From: Pseudohongiella acticola
GTDB lineage: Bacteria > Pseudomonadota > Gammaproteobacteria > Pseudomonadales > Pseudohongiellaceae
Assembly: GCF_001758195.1 (NCBI RefSeq)
Contig: NZ_MASR01000001.1
Span: 1,550,001 to 1,614,000 of the forward strand
Direction: 5' to 3'
DNA length: 64,000 bases
Shown here: in pieces, positions 1 through 7,726 of the stretch
Layout: each line of letters begins with the position of its first letter
Numbering within the stretch: position 1 is the stretch's first letter
Notes under the pieces: model-generated
Databases searched by the model: none
Told to the model about the DNA's origin: nothing
The model's input: only the letters and a program-made list of their open reading frames with translations
Position numbers and translations under genes: made by a program

Positions 1-127
1 TGTTGTTCAGCCCGATAGTATCAAAACTGCATAAATAAACATCCATCGGATACGTTACCGACAGGAAATTTGCTCAATCTGCATGGGGGGCATCGGGGGC
101 ATCGGGGTACCGGGGTTAGCTCACGGG

Positions 128-976
128 TCAATTGTCTGAAATCACCGACTCGATCCATTCCAGATGCCGACTCACCCGTTCGTACACCACGATGGCACCA
201 TAGCGACCGGCACCGGTGCCGTCTGCGGTGCGGGCAAGCTCACCGATGGCGATGCCCGCCAGCTGCAATTCCCCGTCTTCCAGAATCAACGCTGGTCCGC
301 CACTGTCGTCCAGCCCGGGTATGCCTTCGAACTCCAGTGCCCGCCCATCCCGATTGCGCGGATCGTTGAACTCGAAGCGAAGACGATCATCCGCCTGCAT
401 CACTGTATTCTGCGCGAAGCGCAGGCGCCCGTCAGCGACAGAGGTCCCGGTTGTGCCGATTCCGGTGTAGCCCCAGCCCAGAAAGGTCATGGCCTGCGCC
501 GATTCACTGTTGCCGCGATAGGGCGCCAGTACTGACGCCGTTGACGGGGTCGACAGATGCAACAGGGCCAGATCAAACTGACGTGAATGTAATCGCCCCG
601 ACATATCGCCAGACCAGCCCGGGTGCAGAAAAACTGAATCAATATCATGCACCTGGCGATCAACCTCGACGGCGTATACGTCATTATCCGCCAGCGCCGC
701 CTGCATCGGTGTTTCGGAAACACAATGCGCAGCGGTCAACGCCCATTGTGGTGCCACCAGCGTTGCTACGCAGACTTTGCGACGCCCCTGTTGTGCCAGC
801 GGAAATACCCCCGGGTACTCGCCTTCGCTGGCGAGATAACGGGTATATCCGGTATCATGCCTGATCACGATCGCGTCCGCAGGCACCAACACAAATGCCA
901 GCAGCGCGAGCCAGATCGCGACTCTGTTTGCTGATCCGGATTTTTCAGGCCAAGTGTTCTGACAGGAGTTTGTCAT
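128..976 (-). CDS. Secreted trypsin-like (S1) serine protease
   Basis: This is an extracytoplasmic S1-family protease of 282 residues. The ATG at 976 is preferred over an in-frame TTG seven codons upstream. A hydrophobic stretch at about residues 19-35 ending PADA looks like a signal peptide. The family's catalytic triad is complete: His84 in TAAHC, Asp135 in FDLALL and Ser225 in DDSGGPAL. No PDZ domain or transmembrane anchor follows, and the protein ends soon after the last protease strand, so it is probably soluble in the periplasm or secreted. The start codon overlaps the start of the small divergent gene at 975. I see no clear Shine-Dalgarno sequence. The substrate cannot be inferred. 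Confidence is high for the family and moderate for the start. Confidence 0.85.
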   Translation of the reverse strand: MTNSCQNTWPEKSGSANRVAIWLALLAFVLVPADAIVIRHDTGYTRYLASEGEYPGVFPLAQQGRRKVCVATLVAPQWALTAAHCVSETPMQAALADNDVYAVEVDRQVHDIDSVFLHPGWSGDMSGRLHSRQFDLALLHLSTPSTASVLAPYRGNSESAQAMTFLGWGYTGIGTTGTSVADGRLRFAQNTVMQADDRLRFEFNDPRNRDGRALEFEGIPGLDDSGGPALILEDGELQLAGIAIGELARTADGTGAGRYGAIVVYERVSRHLEWIESVISDN

Positions 977-1154
977 GAGCGAGAGCAACCAGTCCAAATC
1001 GACACCAAACGCCGAAGAGCGCGAATACGAGAAGTCCGGGCTATATCCGGAAAATGAAAAACCTTTCCGTATCCTGGCACTGCTGGGCTGGCTTGGCGTT
1101 GTTGTGATCTGCCTGGCCGGTGCTGCGGCTGTGCTGGATTTTGTGCTGTTGTAA
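975..1154 (+). CDS. Small single-pass membrane protein (59 aa), unrecognised
   Basis: This short gene begins at an ATG placed six bases after a good AGGAG ribosome site (964-968). The product has a hydrophilic, charged N-terminal half of about 30 residues, rich in Glu, Lys and Ser. One hydrophobic helix follows (about residues 34-58, LALLGWLGVVVICLAGAAAV and on), and the protein ends FVLL. This predicts an inner-membrane protein with a cytoplasmic N-terminus. The first bases overlap the start codon of the divergent protease, so the two genes must share or interleave promoter elements. I do not recognise the family and assign no function. Confidence 0.6.
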   Translation: MSESNQSKSTPNAEEREYEKSGLYPENEKPFRILALLGWLGVVVICLAGAAAVLDFVLL

Positions 1155-1165
1155 ACATCCGGGGG

Positions 1166-1348
1166 TCAGCGACGGGGACGTCGACCCGGGCGCAGGTTCG
1201 GGCGCTCACGCTTGCTGTTGACGCTTCGCAGGATCCGGGCCAGACGATAAATGACTAGAACAACGGCCAGCACAACAAATCCAAGAATACTCGCGACCAG
1301 CCATTGTTCATGGCTCCAGGTACCCGGATTTGACAAGACTTCCGACAT
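1166..1348 (-). CDS. Small membrane protein with basic tail (60 aa), unrecognised
   Basis: The start at 1348 is fixed by a strong AGGAGGT ribosome site just upstream on the minus strand; a longer reading frame to 1402 lacks such support. The product has a short N-terminus with a WSHEQW segment and one transmembrane helix at about residues 17-36 (VASILGFVVLAVVLVIYRLA). A very basic tail of about 20 residues ends RPGRRPRR, which should stay in the cytoplasm by the positive-inside rule and could touch nucleic acid or phospholipid. It converges on the small gene at 975-1154, with 11 bases between the stops. The family is not recognised. Confidence 0.6.
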   Translation of the reverse strand: MSEVLSNPGTWSHEQWLVASILGFVVLAVVLVIYRLARILRSVNSKRERPNLRPGRRPRR

Positions 1349-1533
1349 TGCACAACCTCCTGCTGCAGTTTCCAATACCCGGTCATTATGCGGCAAGCTC
1401 AAAAACTTGGCCAGTGTAGGCCGGATGATGTCACCCTCAATTTTTGGCCAGACCTGCCGCTAGATCATACAGACCCGCAAGATTCGGTACGGGTAGCCAA
1501 CTCTCAGCAGCATGCAGGGCAGGAAAATACGAT

Positions 1534-2019
1534 ATGACAAATGCACTCGTCGCAGCCCGCGACCATGATGATGCAGACGACAACGCTGCACATTTGATCA
1601 AACACGTCAGCTTCACGCTGGGCGAGGAAACCTATGCCATCAACGCTGCCCGCGTCAACGAAGTCCTGCGTTATACCGAAGTCACTCCGGTCCCGGGTGC
1701 ACCGTCATTCATACTCGGCATCATCAATCTGCGGGGTAATGTGGTAACGGTCATCAATGGTCGCGGTGTGTTTGGCCTGCCCAACCACACCATTTCCGAA
1801 CACTCACGCATCATCGTGGTAGACATTGAAGACTTTGCTCTTGGCATCGTGGTCGACAAAGTGTCGGCGATTGTTGATCTGAACGCGGAAGAAATAGAAA
1901 CCCCGCCGGCGACCGGTGATGAAGCGGGAGCCCGCTTTATTCAGGGTGTCTACAATGAGGATGATGAACTGTTGATTCTGGTGGACTTCAGTCGTGTCAC
2001 CGAGTTGCTGCCCCGCTAG
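1534..2019 (+). CDS. CheW-like chemotaxis coupling protein
   Basis: The 161-residue product matches the CheW fold, which couples chemoreceptors to the CheA kinase in the cytoplasm. Signature segments are FTLGEETYAINAARVNEVLRY near residue 25, the conserved GIINLRGNVVTVINGR, and the C-terminal DELLILVDFSRV strand. The ATG at 1534 follows AGGAAA and begins with a poorly conserved acidic leader. An upstream extension in the same frame to 1444 looks non-coding in composition. No cheA, receptor or flagellar gene is adjacent, so this is an orphan CheW, perhaps serving a type IV pilus or other chemosensory array encoded elsewhere. The neighbouring LON-domain gene converges on it. Confidence 0.9.
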   Translation: MTNALVAARDHDDADDNAAHLIKHVSFTLGEETYAINAARVNEVLRYTEVTPVPGAPSFILGIINLRGNVVTVINGRGVFGLPNHTISEHSRIIVVDIEDFALGIVVDKVSAIVDLNAEEIETPPATGDEAGARFIQGVYNEDDELLILVDFSRVTELLPR

Positions 2020-2070
2020 GTACATCGCCAGTAACATTGATAGCGCCTTTGACAGCAACAGCCAGGGACA

Positions 2071-2694
2071 TCAGCCCTGGTGCATCACCGATGCGACCAG
2101 GTTCTCGATCTCCTGCAGACGCTCATCGGTATCATTCAGTGCCAGCAATTGTTGCTTCTGATGCATCGGCACCGGCAGCAGCTCACTGAGCCGCCAGGCA
2201 AGTTGGCGACTGTCATCAAAATCGATGTCCAGATCCAGACTCTCAATCATCGGGTGCGCCGCCAGGTCCCGCAGCAAGTCCACCAGTGACTGATGCTCCT
2301 CGCTAAGTGGCAACGCCGGCTGACCTAAATAGTCTTCGGCAGCAAATTGCACAGCCGCCATCAGCAGTTTGTCGTCGCGCGCCCAGCAATCCTGCACGCT
2401 GAACTTGTGCCGCCCTTCCACGGTAATGCCCAACAACCCGTTAGGCAGTTGATCCCAATCGACAATCCGGACATAGGTGCCAACCCGTTCTACCTGCTGA
2501 TGAACACCTGGACGAACCGTTTCTTCGCCCTGACTGATCAGACAGATGCCAAAGCCAGAGTCGGTTTTCATGCAATGACTGACCAGATCGATATAACGCT
2601 GCTCAAAAATCTGCAGTGGCAGGCGCCCACCAGGAAACAGCACCGAACGTAGCGGGAACAAGGGTATCAATTCAGGCTCACTGATCGCACCCAT
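2071..2694 (-). CDS. Stand-alone LON N-terminal (substrate-binding) domain protein
   Basis: The 207-residue protein starts ISEPELIPLFPLRSVLFPGG, typical of the LON N-terminal domain. It then carries FEQRYIDLV, CLISQGEE and a helical C-terminal half, but no AAA+ or protease domain of Lon itself. Stand-alone proteins of this type occur widely in gammaproteobacteria; their role is unproven, presumably peptide or protein recognition. Its ATG overlaps the mpl stop by one base (TGATG), so translation is very probably coupled and the two genes share a transcript. A CCAGGG-N7-CCCTGG hairpin spans its stop codon. Confidence 0.88.
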   Translation of the reverse strand: MGAISEPELIPLFPLRSVLFPGGRLPLQIFEQRYIDLVSHCMKTDSGFGICLISQGEETVRPGVHQQVERVGTYVRIVDWDQLPNGLLGITVEGRHKFSVQDCWARDDKLLMAAVQFAAEDYLGQPALPLSEEHQSLVDLLRDLAAHPMIESLDLDIDFDDSRQLAWRLSELLPVPMHQKQQLLALNDTDERLQEIENLVASVMHQG

Positions 2695-4157
2695 CAGGAC
2701 TCTCCGCGCCCCAGTGCCGTCAGCAATTTGCCATGAATACCACCAAAACCCCCATTGCTCATGATCACGATATGATCCCCGGTCCGGCAATGCCGGCTGA
2801 GATAGGCCACAATGTCATCAACGCTGTTGAAGTTCAGCGCAGGCACCGGGCTCTCCGCAATAATACCTTCTATATTCAGACCGTTACCGGCACCCGACAT
2901 CCACAGGCACAGATCGGCAGCGCGGCAAGAAGCCGCCAGACAGCTCTGGTGAACGCCCATTTTCATGGTCGCCGAGCGCGGCTCGATGACGGCCACCAGG
3001 CGACTGCCGGGAATATCATTGAGCCGCTGCCGGATACCGTCCAAAGTAGTTTCAATGGCGGTAGGGTGATGGGCAAAATCGTCATAGACGTGAATGCCCC
3101 GTACTTCACCCAGGAATTCCATGCGTCGTTTGACACTGGCAAACCTGCCCAATGCGTCGCAGGCGACACTGAGGTCGACGCCAACATGATGTGCAGCGGC
3201 AATTGCAGCGACAGCATTGCCGACATTGTGGCGACCGGTCAGGGACCACTGCAGCCTCGCGCTCACCGTCTCGCCCAGGTGACTGGTCTTGCTGATCTCA
3301 CAGAGCCCGCCATCGGCCTGCAGCAGCCGTACTCCCCAGCCGCTGGGGCCCGTGCTGGTGTCGCTGTCGTAACGGGTGTCAGCAGCATCCGGCTGAACCG
3401 GTCCCGCAGGCACACCTGGCCCATCGAGCAGGGCAAAGCTCTGCGTGGGCGTCCAGCAGCCCTGCTCCAGCACTTGTGCCAGCGCTTCATCAAAGCGTGG
3501 TCGTATGATCAATCCGTCACCGGGCACCGTTCTGACCAGGTGATGGAATTGCCGTTGAATCGACGCAAGATCGGGGAAAATGTCGGCATGGTCATATTCC
3601 AGATTGTTCAGGATCAGGGTTCGCGGCCGGTAATGGACGAACTTAGAGCGCTTGTCAAAAAAGGCACTGTCGTATTCGTCGGCCTCAACAACAAAAAAAT
3701 CGGTGCCACCGAGCCGCGCAGACACCGGGAAGTTCTTTAACACGCCACCAATCAGATAACCTGGCTGCATGCCGGCGCATTCAAGTATCCACGCCAGCAT
3801 GGCACTGGTGGTAGTTTTGCCGTGAGTACCGGCAACAGCGAGTACCCACTTACCCTGCAGCACATAACGCGACAGCCACTCCGGTCCGGAACAATAGGCA
3901 AGCCCCTGGTTCAGTACGTACTCCACGGCCGGGTTGCCGCGCGACATGGCATTGCCGACAACAACAAGATCCGGGTGCGGGTGCAGATGCGCCGGATCAA
4001 AGCCTTCACAGAGGCGAATGCCCTGTTCTTCCAGCTGTGTGCTCATGGGTGGGTAGACATTGGCATCGGAGCCACTGACCGTGTGACCCAGCTCTTTCGC
4101 CAGTACTGCCAGACTGCCCATGAAGGTGCCGCAGATACCAAGGATATGAATATGCAT
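2694..4157 (-). CDS. mpl: UDP-MurNAc:L-Ala-D-Glu-meso-DAP ligase (murein recycling)
   Basis: Mpl joins the recovered murein tripeptide to UDP-MurNAc in the cytoplasm, bypassing three Mur ligase steps. The 487-residue length fits the family. The N-terminus MHIHILGICGTFMG is the Mur-ligase nucleotide fold. GTHGKTTTS at residues 110-118 is the ATP-binding loop, and VYDDFAHHPTAIETTL is a diagnostic Mpl segment in the C-terminal half. The ATG at 4157 is preceded by AGGAAG, which excludes a longer frame to 4208. It is first in a two-gene operon with the LON-domain protein and is transcribed divergently from the gene at 4338. Confidence 0.96.
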   Translation of the reverse strand: MHIHILGICGTFMGSLAVLAKELGHTVSGSDANVYPPMSTQLEEQGIRLCEGFDPAHLHPHPDLVVVGNAMSRGNPAVEYVLNQGLAYCSGPEWLSRYVLQGKWVLAVAGTHGKTTTSAMLAWILECAGMQPGYLIGGVLKNFPVSARLGGTDFFVVEADEYDSAFFDKRSKFVHYRPRTLILNNLEYDHADIFPDLASIQRQFHHLVRTVPGDGLIIRPRFDEALAQVLEQGCWTPTQSFALLDGPGVPAGPVQPDAADTRYDSDTSTGPSGWGVRLLQADGGLCEISKTSHLGETVSARLQWSLTGRHNVGNAVAAIAAAHHVGVDLSVACDALGRFASVKRRMEFLGEVRGIHVYDDFAHHPTAIETTLDGIRQRLNDIPGSRLVAVIEPRSATMKMGVHQSCLAASCRAADLCLWMSGAGNGLNIEGIIAESPVPALNFNSVDDIVAYLSRHCRTGDHIVIMSNGGFGGIHGKLLTALGRGES

Positions 4158-4337
4158 ATAACTTCCTGTAAGCTGATTAACCTGAATGTTATGGCTGCCA
4201 ACGGGCAACCATCAGGCTGTTGCGAAACTGTAGCAAATCTGTAACAGGCAAACCTGAAAAATTTGGCGAAATTTTATGATAACACCGGTCTTTTTTTGGT
4301 TCGGGCCTTGGCATTTACCACAGCGATCAACCCAGCG

Positions 4338-4907
4338 ATGACCTCAGATGCCATGACACCGTCCAACGATGACCTGCTGCGATTCGCGAGCTCAGTGTAC
4401 GCCCAACCCGGCATTCAGGCGCTGTGCCTGCGCCTTCAGGATGAAGGCAACGCTGATGTCGTTATGCTGTTGACGTGTTGCTGGTACGGCCGCTGCTACG
4501 GCAGACTGACAGACGACCAGCTGACCAGGGCAATGGCGTTCAGTGAGTCGTGGCGAGCCCAGCTGGTGGCGCCGCTGCGTCAGGCCAGGCGTTGGCTCAA
4601 GCCTCATCCCGCAACTGCCTTTGCCATGAAAGGCGCCGATCAGGAAGCTCTGCGGCAACGCATCAAAGCAATCGAGCTGGACGCTGAATTCGTGCAACTG
4701 CGCACGCTGGCCGGGGTTCTGGTTGAAAGTTCGACTGCAGCCAGGCCGGAACACAATACTGATCCGTTGGTCAGCATACAGTCCAACTTGATACTTTATG
4801 CACAACGAGCCGGCATGGACGTGGATGAGCCTGAGTCATCCGCCCTCAACGAGGCCGACCTGGCAGCACTGGCGCAGGCGGCGTTGACACAGGGCCCGCT
4901 GACATAG
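4338..4907 (+). CDS. TIGR02444/DUF2390-type conserved hypothetical protein
   Basis: The product (about 189 residues) resembles the TIGR02444 family of small, mostly helical gammaproteobacterial proteins. The recognisable core is LLRFASSVYAQPGIQALCLRLQ, followed by a hydrophobic patch with VVMLLTCCWYGRCYG and a WRAQLVAPLRQARRWLK segment. No signal peptide or enzymatic motif is evident and the family function is unknown. The start is uncertain: ATGs at 4338 and 4353 are both plausible, and a TTG at 4263 is less so. It is divergent from mpl and converges on ubiX with only 14 bases between them. Confidence 0.75.
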   Translation: MTSDAMTPSNDDLLRFASSVYAQPGIQALCLRLQDEGNADVVMLLTCCWYGRCYGRLTDDQLTRAMAFSESWRAQLVAPLRQARRWLKPHPATAFAMKGADQEALRQRIKAIELDAEFVQLRTLAGVLVESSTAARPEHNTDPLVSIQSNLILYAQRAGMDVDEPESSALNEADLAALAQAALTQGPLT

Positions 4908-4921
4908 CCCCAGCCTTCGGC

Positions 4922-5506
4922 TCAATCCTCGACCGTGCCTGCAGCGGCACCCTGCCAGCGCTTCACCAGGCCCGATTCGATATCAAACAGATCCAGTACC
5001 CGGCCGACACTGTGGTTGATGATGTCGTCAACGCTTTGGGGTTTGGTATACAACGCAGGCATCGGCGGTGCCACAATGGCGCCAAGTTGGCAGGCTTTCA
5101 GCAGCAACTCGCAATGCCCCACGTGCAATGGCGTTTCACGCGGCATCAGCACCAGCCGCCGCCGTTCTTTCAGTACCACATCGGCGGCGCGCGTGAGCAG
5201 GTTATCGGCGTAGGAATGCACAATCGCCGACAGGGTTTTCATCGAACACGGGGCGACTATCATGCCGTCGGTACGAAAAGAGCCACTGGCGATACTGGCG
5301 GCCAGATCCTTGACCGAATGTACCTCGTCGGCCATGGCCATGACCGCATCTGCCTGCCAGTCAGTCTCCAGGCTGATATTTAAACGAGCAGCGCCCGTCA
5401 GCACCAGGTGCGTTTCTATGTCCGGGGCGCTTTTTAATACGTCCAGTAGACGGATCCCGTAAATCAGGCCGCTGGCGCCGGACATCCCTATAATGAGTCG
5501 TTTCAT
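4922..5506 (-). CDS. ubiX: Flavin prenyltransferase UbiX
   Basis: UbiX makes prenylated FMN, the cofactor of the UbiD decarboxylase in ubiquinone synthesis. The 194-residue sequence starts MKRLIIGMSGASGLIYG, the FMN-binding signature. It continues with SGSFRTDGMIVAPCSMKTLSAI and RRRLVLMPRETPLH, both strongly diagnostic, and LGAIVAPPMPA near the C-terminus. The ATG at 5506 sits 4 bases after AGGAAG, and that ribosome site is itself the proximal copy of a four-unit 14-bp tandem repeat. It is transcribed away from the PPi-phosphofructokinase gene. No ubiD is in the window. Confidence 0.96.
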   Translation of the reverse strand: MKRLIIGMSGASGLIYGIRLLDVLKSAPDIETHLVLTGAARLNISLETDWQADAVMAMADEVHSVKDLAASIASGSFRTDGMIVAPCSMKTLSAIVHSYADNLLTRAADVVLKERRRLVLMPRETPLHVGHCELLLKACQLGAIVAPPMPALYTKPQSVDDIINHSVGRVLDLFDIESGLVKRWQGAAAGTVED

Positions 5507-5508
5507 TC

Positions 5509-5564
5509 TGCTTCCTGTGTGGTGCTTCCTGTGTGGTGCTTCCTGTGTGATGCTTCCTGTATAG
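5509..5564. repeat. Four 14-bp tandem repeats carrying the ubiX ribosome site
   Basis: Four head-to-tail units with plus-strand consensus TGCTTCCTGTGTGG occupy 5509-5522, 5523-5536, 5537-5550 and 5551-5564. The first two are identical; the third differs at its last base and the fourth at three bases. On the ubiX strand each unit contains AGGAAG, so the leader holds four successive Shine-Dalgarno-like sequences with only the proximal one correctly spaced. The array suggests slippage expansion. Confidence 0.9.
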
Positions 5565-5603
5565 TCTGCTGGCCGACTGGCGACAACAATTCATCGGCAT
5601 TGA

Positions 5604-5632
5604 TTGCCAAGCCAGCGGGCACTTTGTAACAT
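5604..5632 (+). promoter_or_regulatory. Putative sigma-70 promoter for the phosphofructokinase gene
   Basis: TTGCCA (5604-5609) and TAACAT (5627-5632) are separated by 17 bases and match four of six consensus positions at each element. The predicted start near 5639 would give an untranslated leader of about 140 bases before the ATG at 5782. This is a pattern match only. Confidence 0.35.
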
Positions 5633-5781
5633 TATGCCCGACACAGCCCACATTGCACTACCCGTACTCCCCCGCCGTGACCGCAGAGGCCACCGCGGGC
5701 CAACGCCGGTCGACAACACCGGCACGGCAAACGCGGGCAGCGCACAGACACCATACACGCAGGCAGCACACAGGTTTTTCC

Positions 5782-7044
5782 ATGGCTAAAGCTAATCTAT
5801 TCTACGCCCAATCCGGGGGCGTCACCGCTGTCATCAATGCCAGCGCCTGTGGGGTTATCGAAACCGCACGTCAGCACAAGGCCGAGATCGGCAAAGTCTA
5901 TGCGGGCCGAAACGGCATTATTGGCGCGCTCACCGAAGAACTCATTGATACCAGCAAAGAAACCGCCGCCACCGTTGCCGCGCTGCGACATACACCAGCA
6001 GGCGCCTTTGGCTCATGCCGCTATAAATTAAAAAGCCTGGAAGATAACCGGGCCGAGTACCAACGCCTGATGGACGTGTTCCGGGCTCATAATATCCGCT
6101 ACTTTCTGTACAACGGCGGTGGCGATTCCCAGGACACCGCCAACAAGGTGTCCATGCTGAGCCAGAAAGAAGGCTTCCCGATCACCTGCATTGGCATCCC
6201 CAAGACCGTGGACAACGATCTGCCGGTCACGGATAACTGCCCCGGGTTCGGGTCGGTCGCCAAGTACGTTGCCGTCTCCATCCGCGAAGCCGGACTTGAT
6301 GTCGCGTCCATGTGTGAAAGCTCAACCAAGGTATTTGTCATGGAAGTCATGGGTCGTCATGCCGGCTGGATTGCCGGGGCCGCAGGCCTGGCTGCCGAGA
6401 AGGAAGGAGACGCGCCGCATATTATCATTTTCCCTGAAATCGCTTTTAACAAGGCTGCGTTCATGCGCAAAGTGAAAGCCTGCGTCAAACGTCATGGTTA
6501 TTGCGCCGTTGTTGTCTCTGAGGGCGCGCATTACAAAGACGGCAAGTTCCTCGCCGACGCCGGCGGCACAGATGCATTTGGCCACACGCAACTGGGTGGC
6601 GTGGCACCTTTCCTGGCCAACCTGATCAAACAGGAACTGGGATACAAGTATCACTGGGCCGTTGCTGATTATCTGCAACGTTCCGCCCGTCACATTGCCT
6701 CTGCGACAGATGTGGAACAGGCCTATGCCATGGGCAAGGCGGCCGTGGATTTTGCGCTGGCCGGGAAAAACGCGGTGATGCCCACCATTGTTCGCAAGCC
6801 TGGCAAAAGCTACCGCTGGACAGTCGGCGAAGCATCGCTGGCCGAAGTGGCCAATGTAGAGAAACCGATGCCACGGGACTATATTACCCGGGATGGCTTC
6901 GGCATCACGCAGAAGGCACGCGATTATTTTTCACCACTGATTCGCGGCGAAGATTACCCGCCATTCAAGAACGGACTGCCTGATTATGCCCGCCTGAAGA
7001 ATGTCCTGGTTACCAAAAAGCTACCGATCTGGAAAGCACCTTAA
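5782..7044 (+). CDS. 6-phosphofructokinase, pyrophosphate-dependent type
   Basis: The 420-residue protein phosphorylates fructose 6-phosphate in glycolysis, probably with PPi as donor. The family's N-terminal AQSGGVTAVIN is present. NGGGDSQDTA at 111-120 lies at the phosphoryl-donor site, and GIPKTVDNDLP has lysine where ATP enzymes have glycine (PGTIDND), the usual mark of PPi specificity. MGRHAGW is the substrate site. At about 420 residues it is longer than ATP-type bacterial enzymes. The ATG at 5782 is chosen because the 43 upstream in-frame residues have no PFK similarity. It stands alone. PPi use makes the step reversible and could replace fructose bisphosphatase; this is inferred from motifs, not shown. 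Confidence 0.93.
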   Translation: MAKANLFYAQSGGVTAVINASACGVIETARQHKAEIGKVYAGRNGIIGALTEELIDTSKETAATVAALRHTPAGAFGSCRYKLKSLEDNRAEYQRLMDVFRAHNIRYFLYNGGGDSQDTANKVSMLSQKEGFPITCIGIPKTVDNDLPVTDNCPGFGSVAKYVAVSIREAGLDVASMCESSTKVFVMEVMGRHAGWIAGAAGLAAEKEGDAPHIIIFPEIAFNKAAFMRKVKACVKRHGYCAVVVSEGAHYKDGKFLADAGGTDAFGHTQLGGVAPFLANLIKQELGYKYHWAVADYLQRSARHIASATDVEQAYAMGKAAVDFALAGKNAVMPTIVRKPGKSYRWTVGEASLAEVANVEKPMPRDYITRDGFGITQKARDYFSPLIRGEDYPPFKNGLPDYARLKNVLVTKKLPIWKAP

Positions 7045-7076
7045 GCGCGCCGCAGACTGACACGGGTAGCCGTGGA

Positions 7077-7715
7077 TCAGGGTGCCAGCCGGTCTATCTG
7101 CCAGTGCCCGTCAACACAGTTTGAGTACTGAAAGCGATCATGCAGACGGTTGGCGCCACCCTGCCAGAACTCGACCCGAACGGGGCGAACCCGAAACCCG
7201 CCCCAGAACGTCGGCAACGGAATGTCCTGGTCGGCAAAGCGTGCCTTGACCGACTCAAACTGCTCCATCATTGCTTCACGCGACGCCAGCACCCGGCTTT
7301 GCGGCGACGCCCAGGCACCCAGCTGACTCTCGCGGGGGCGGCTCTGGAAATATGCTCTGGACTCGTCGGCACTGACCTTTTCTGCCACGCCACACACCAG
7401 CACCTGACGCTCAACAGGGTACCAGGGGAAATGCAGACTGACCTTGGCATTGGCGGCGATATCAAGTGACTTGCGGCTTTCATAGTTGGTAAAAAACACA
7501 AAACCCTGTGCATCAAAGCCCTTCAGCAGAACCACGCGCTGATTGGGCTGCCCGTCCGCATCGGTAGTTGCCAGCACCATGGCTGTAGGGTCAACCATTT
7601 CCATTTTGATGGCCTGGTCCAGCCACAGCCCGAACTGAGCGACCGGATCGGCATTCAGTTGCTCTCGCGTCAGACTGCCGGTGAGATACTCACGCCGAAT
7701 TGATTGCAAATCCAT
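7077..7715 (-). CDS. pdxH: Pyridoxine/pyridoxamine 5'-phosphate oxidase
   Basis: PdxH is the FMN enzyme that oxidises PNP or PMP to pyridoxal 5'-phosphate. The 212-residue length is standard. Family segments are present in order: the N-terminal SIRREY, the FMN-contacting RVVLLKGFDAQGFVFFTNYESRK, WYPVERQVLVCG, SRPRESQLGAWASPQS, and the C-terminal WGGFRVRPVRVEFWQGGANRLHDR. It is the last gene of a minus-strand run, 11 bases after the MORN-repeat gene. The pathway partner pdxJ lies 6 kb away in a different operon. Confidence 0.97.
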   Translation of the reverse strand: MDLQSIRREYLTGSLTREQLNADPVAQFGLWLDQAIKMEMVDPTAMVLATTDADGQPNQRVVLLKGFDAQGFVFFTNYESRKSLDIAANAKVSLHFPWYPVERQVLVCGVAEKVSADESRAYFQSRPRESQLGAWASPQSRVLASREAMMEQFESVKARFADQDIPLPTFWGGFRVRPVRVEFWQGGANRLHDRFQYSNCVDGHWQIDRLAP

Positions 7716-7726
7716 AACCTGAACCC

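Noticed and set aside
60-127. G-rich short repeats (GGGGGGCATCGGGGGCATCGGGG) near the left edge
   Set aside because: Imperfect and only about two and a half units; no structural or coding meaning seen.
2062-2080. CCAGGG-N7-CCCTGG hairpin as a terminator between the CheW-like and LON-domain genes
   Set aside because: Short stem, no T-run on either strand and partly inside the LON gene.
2733-3740. A 335-codon open frame antisense to mpl
   Set aside because: It lies entirely within a clear Mpl gene, shows no family motifs, and its composition mirrors the antisense of mpl.
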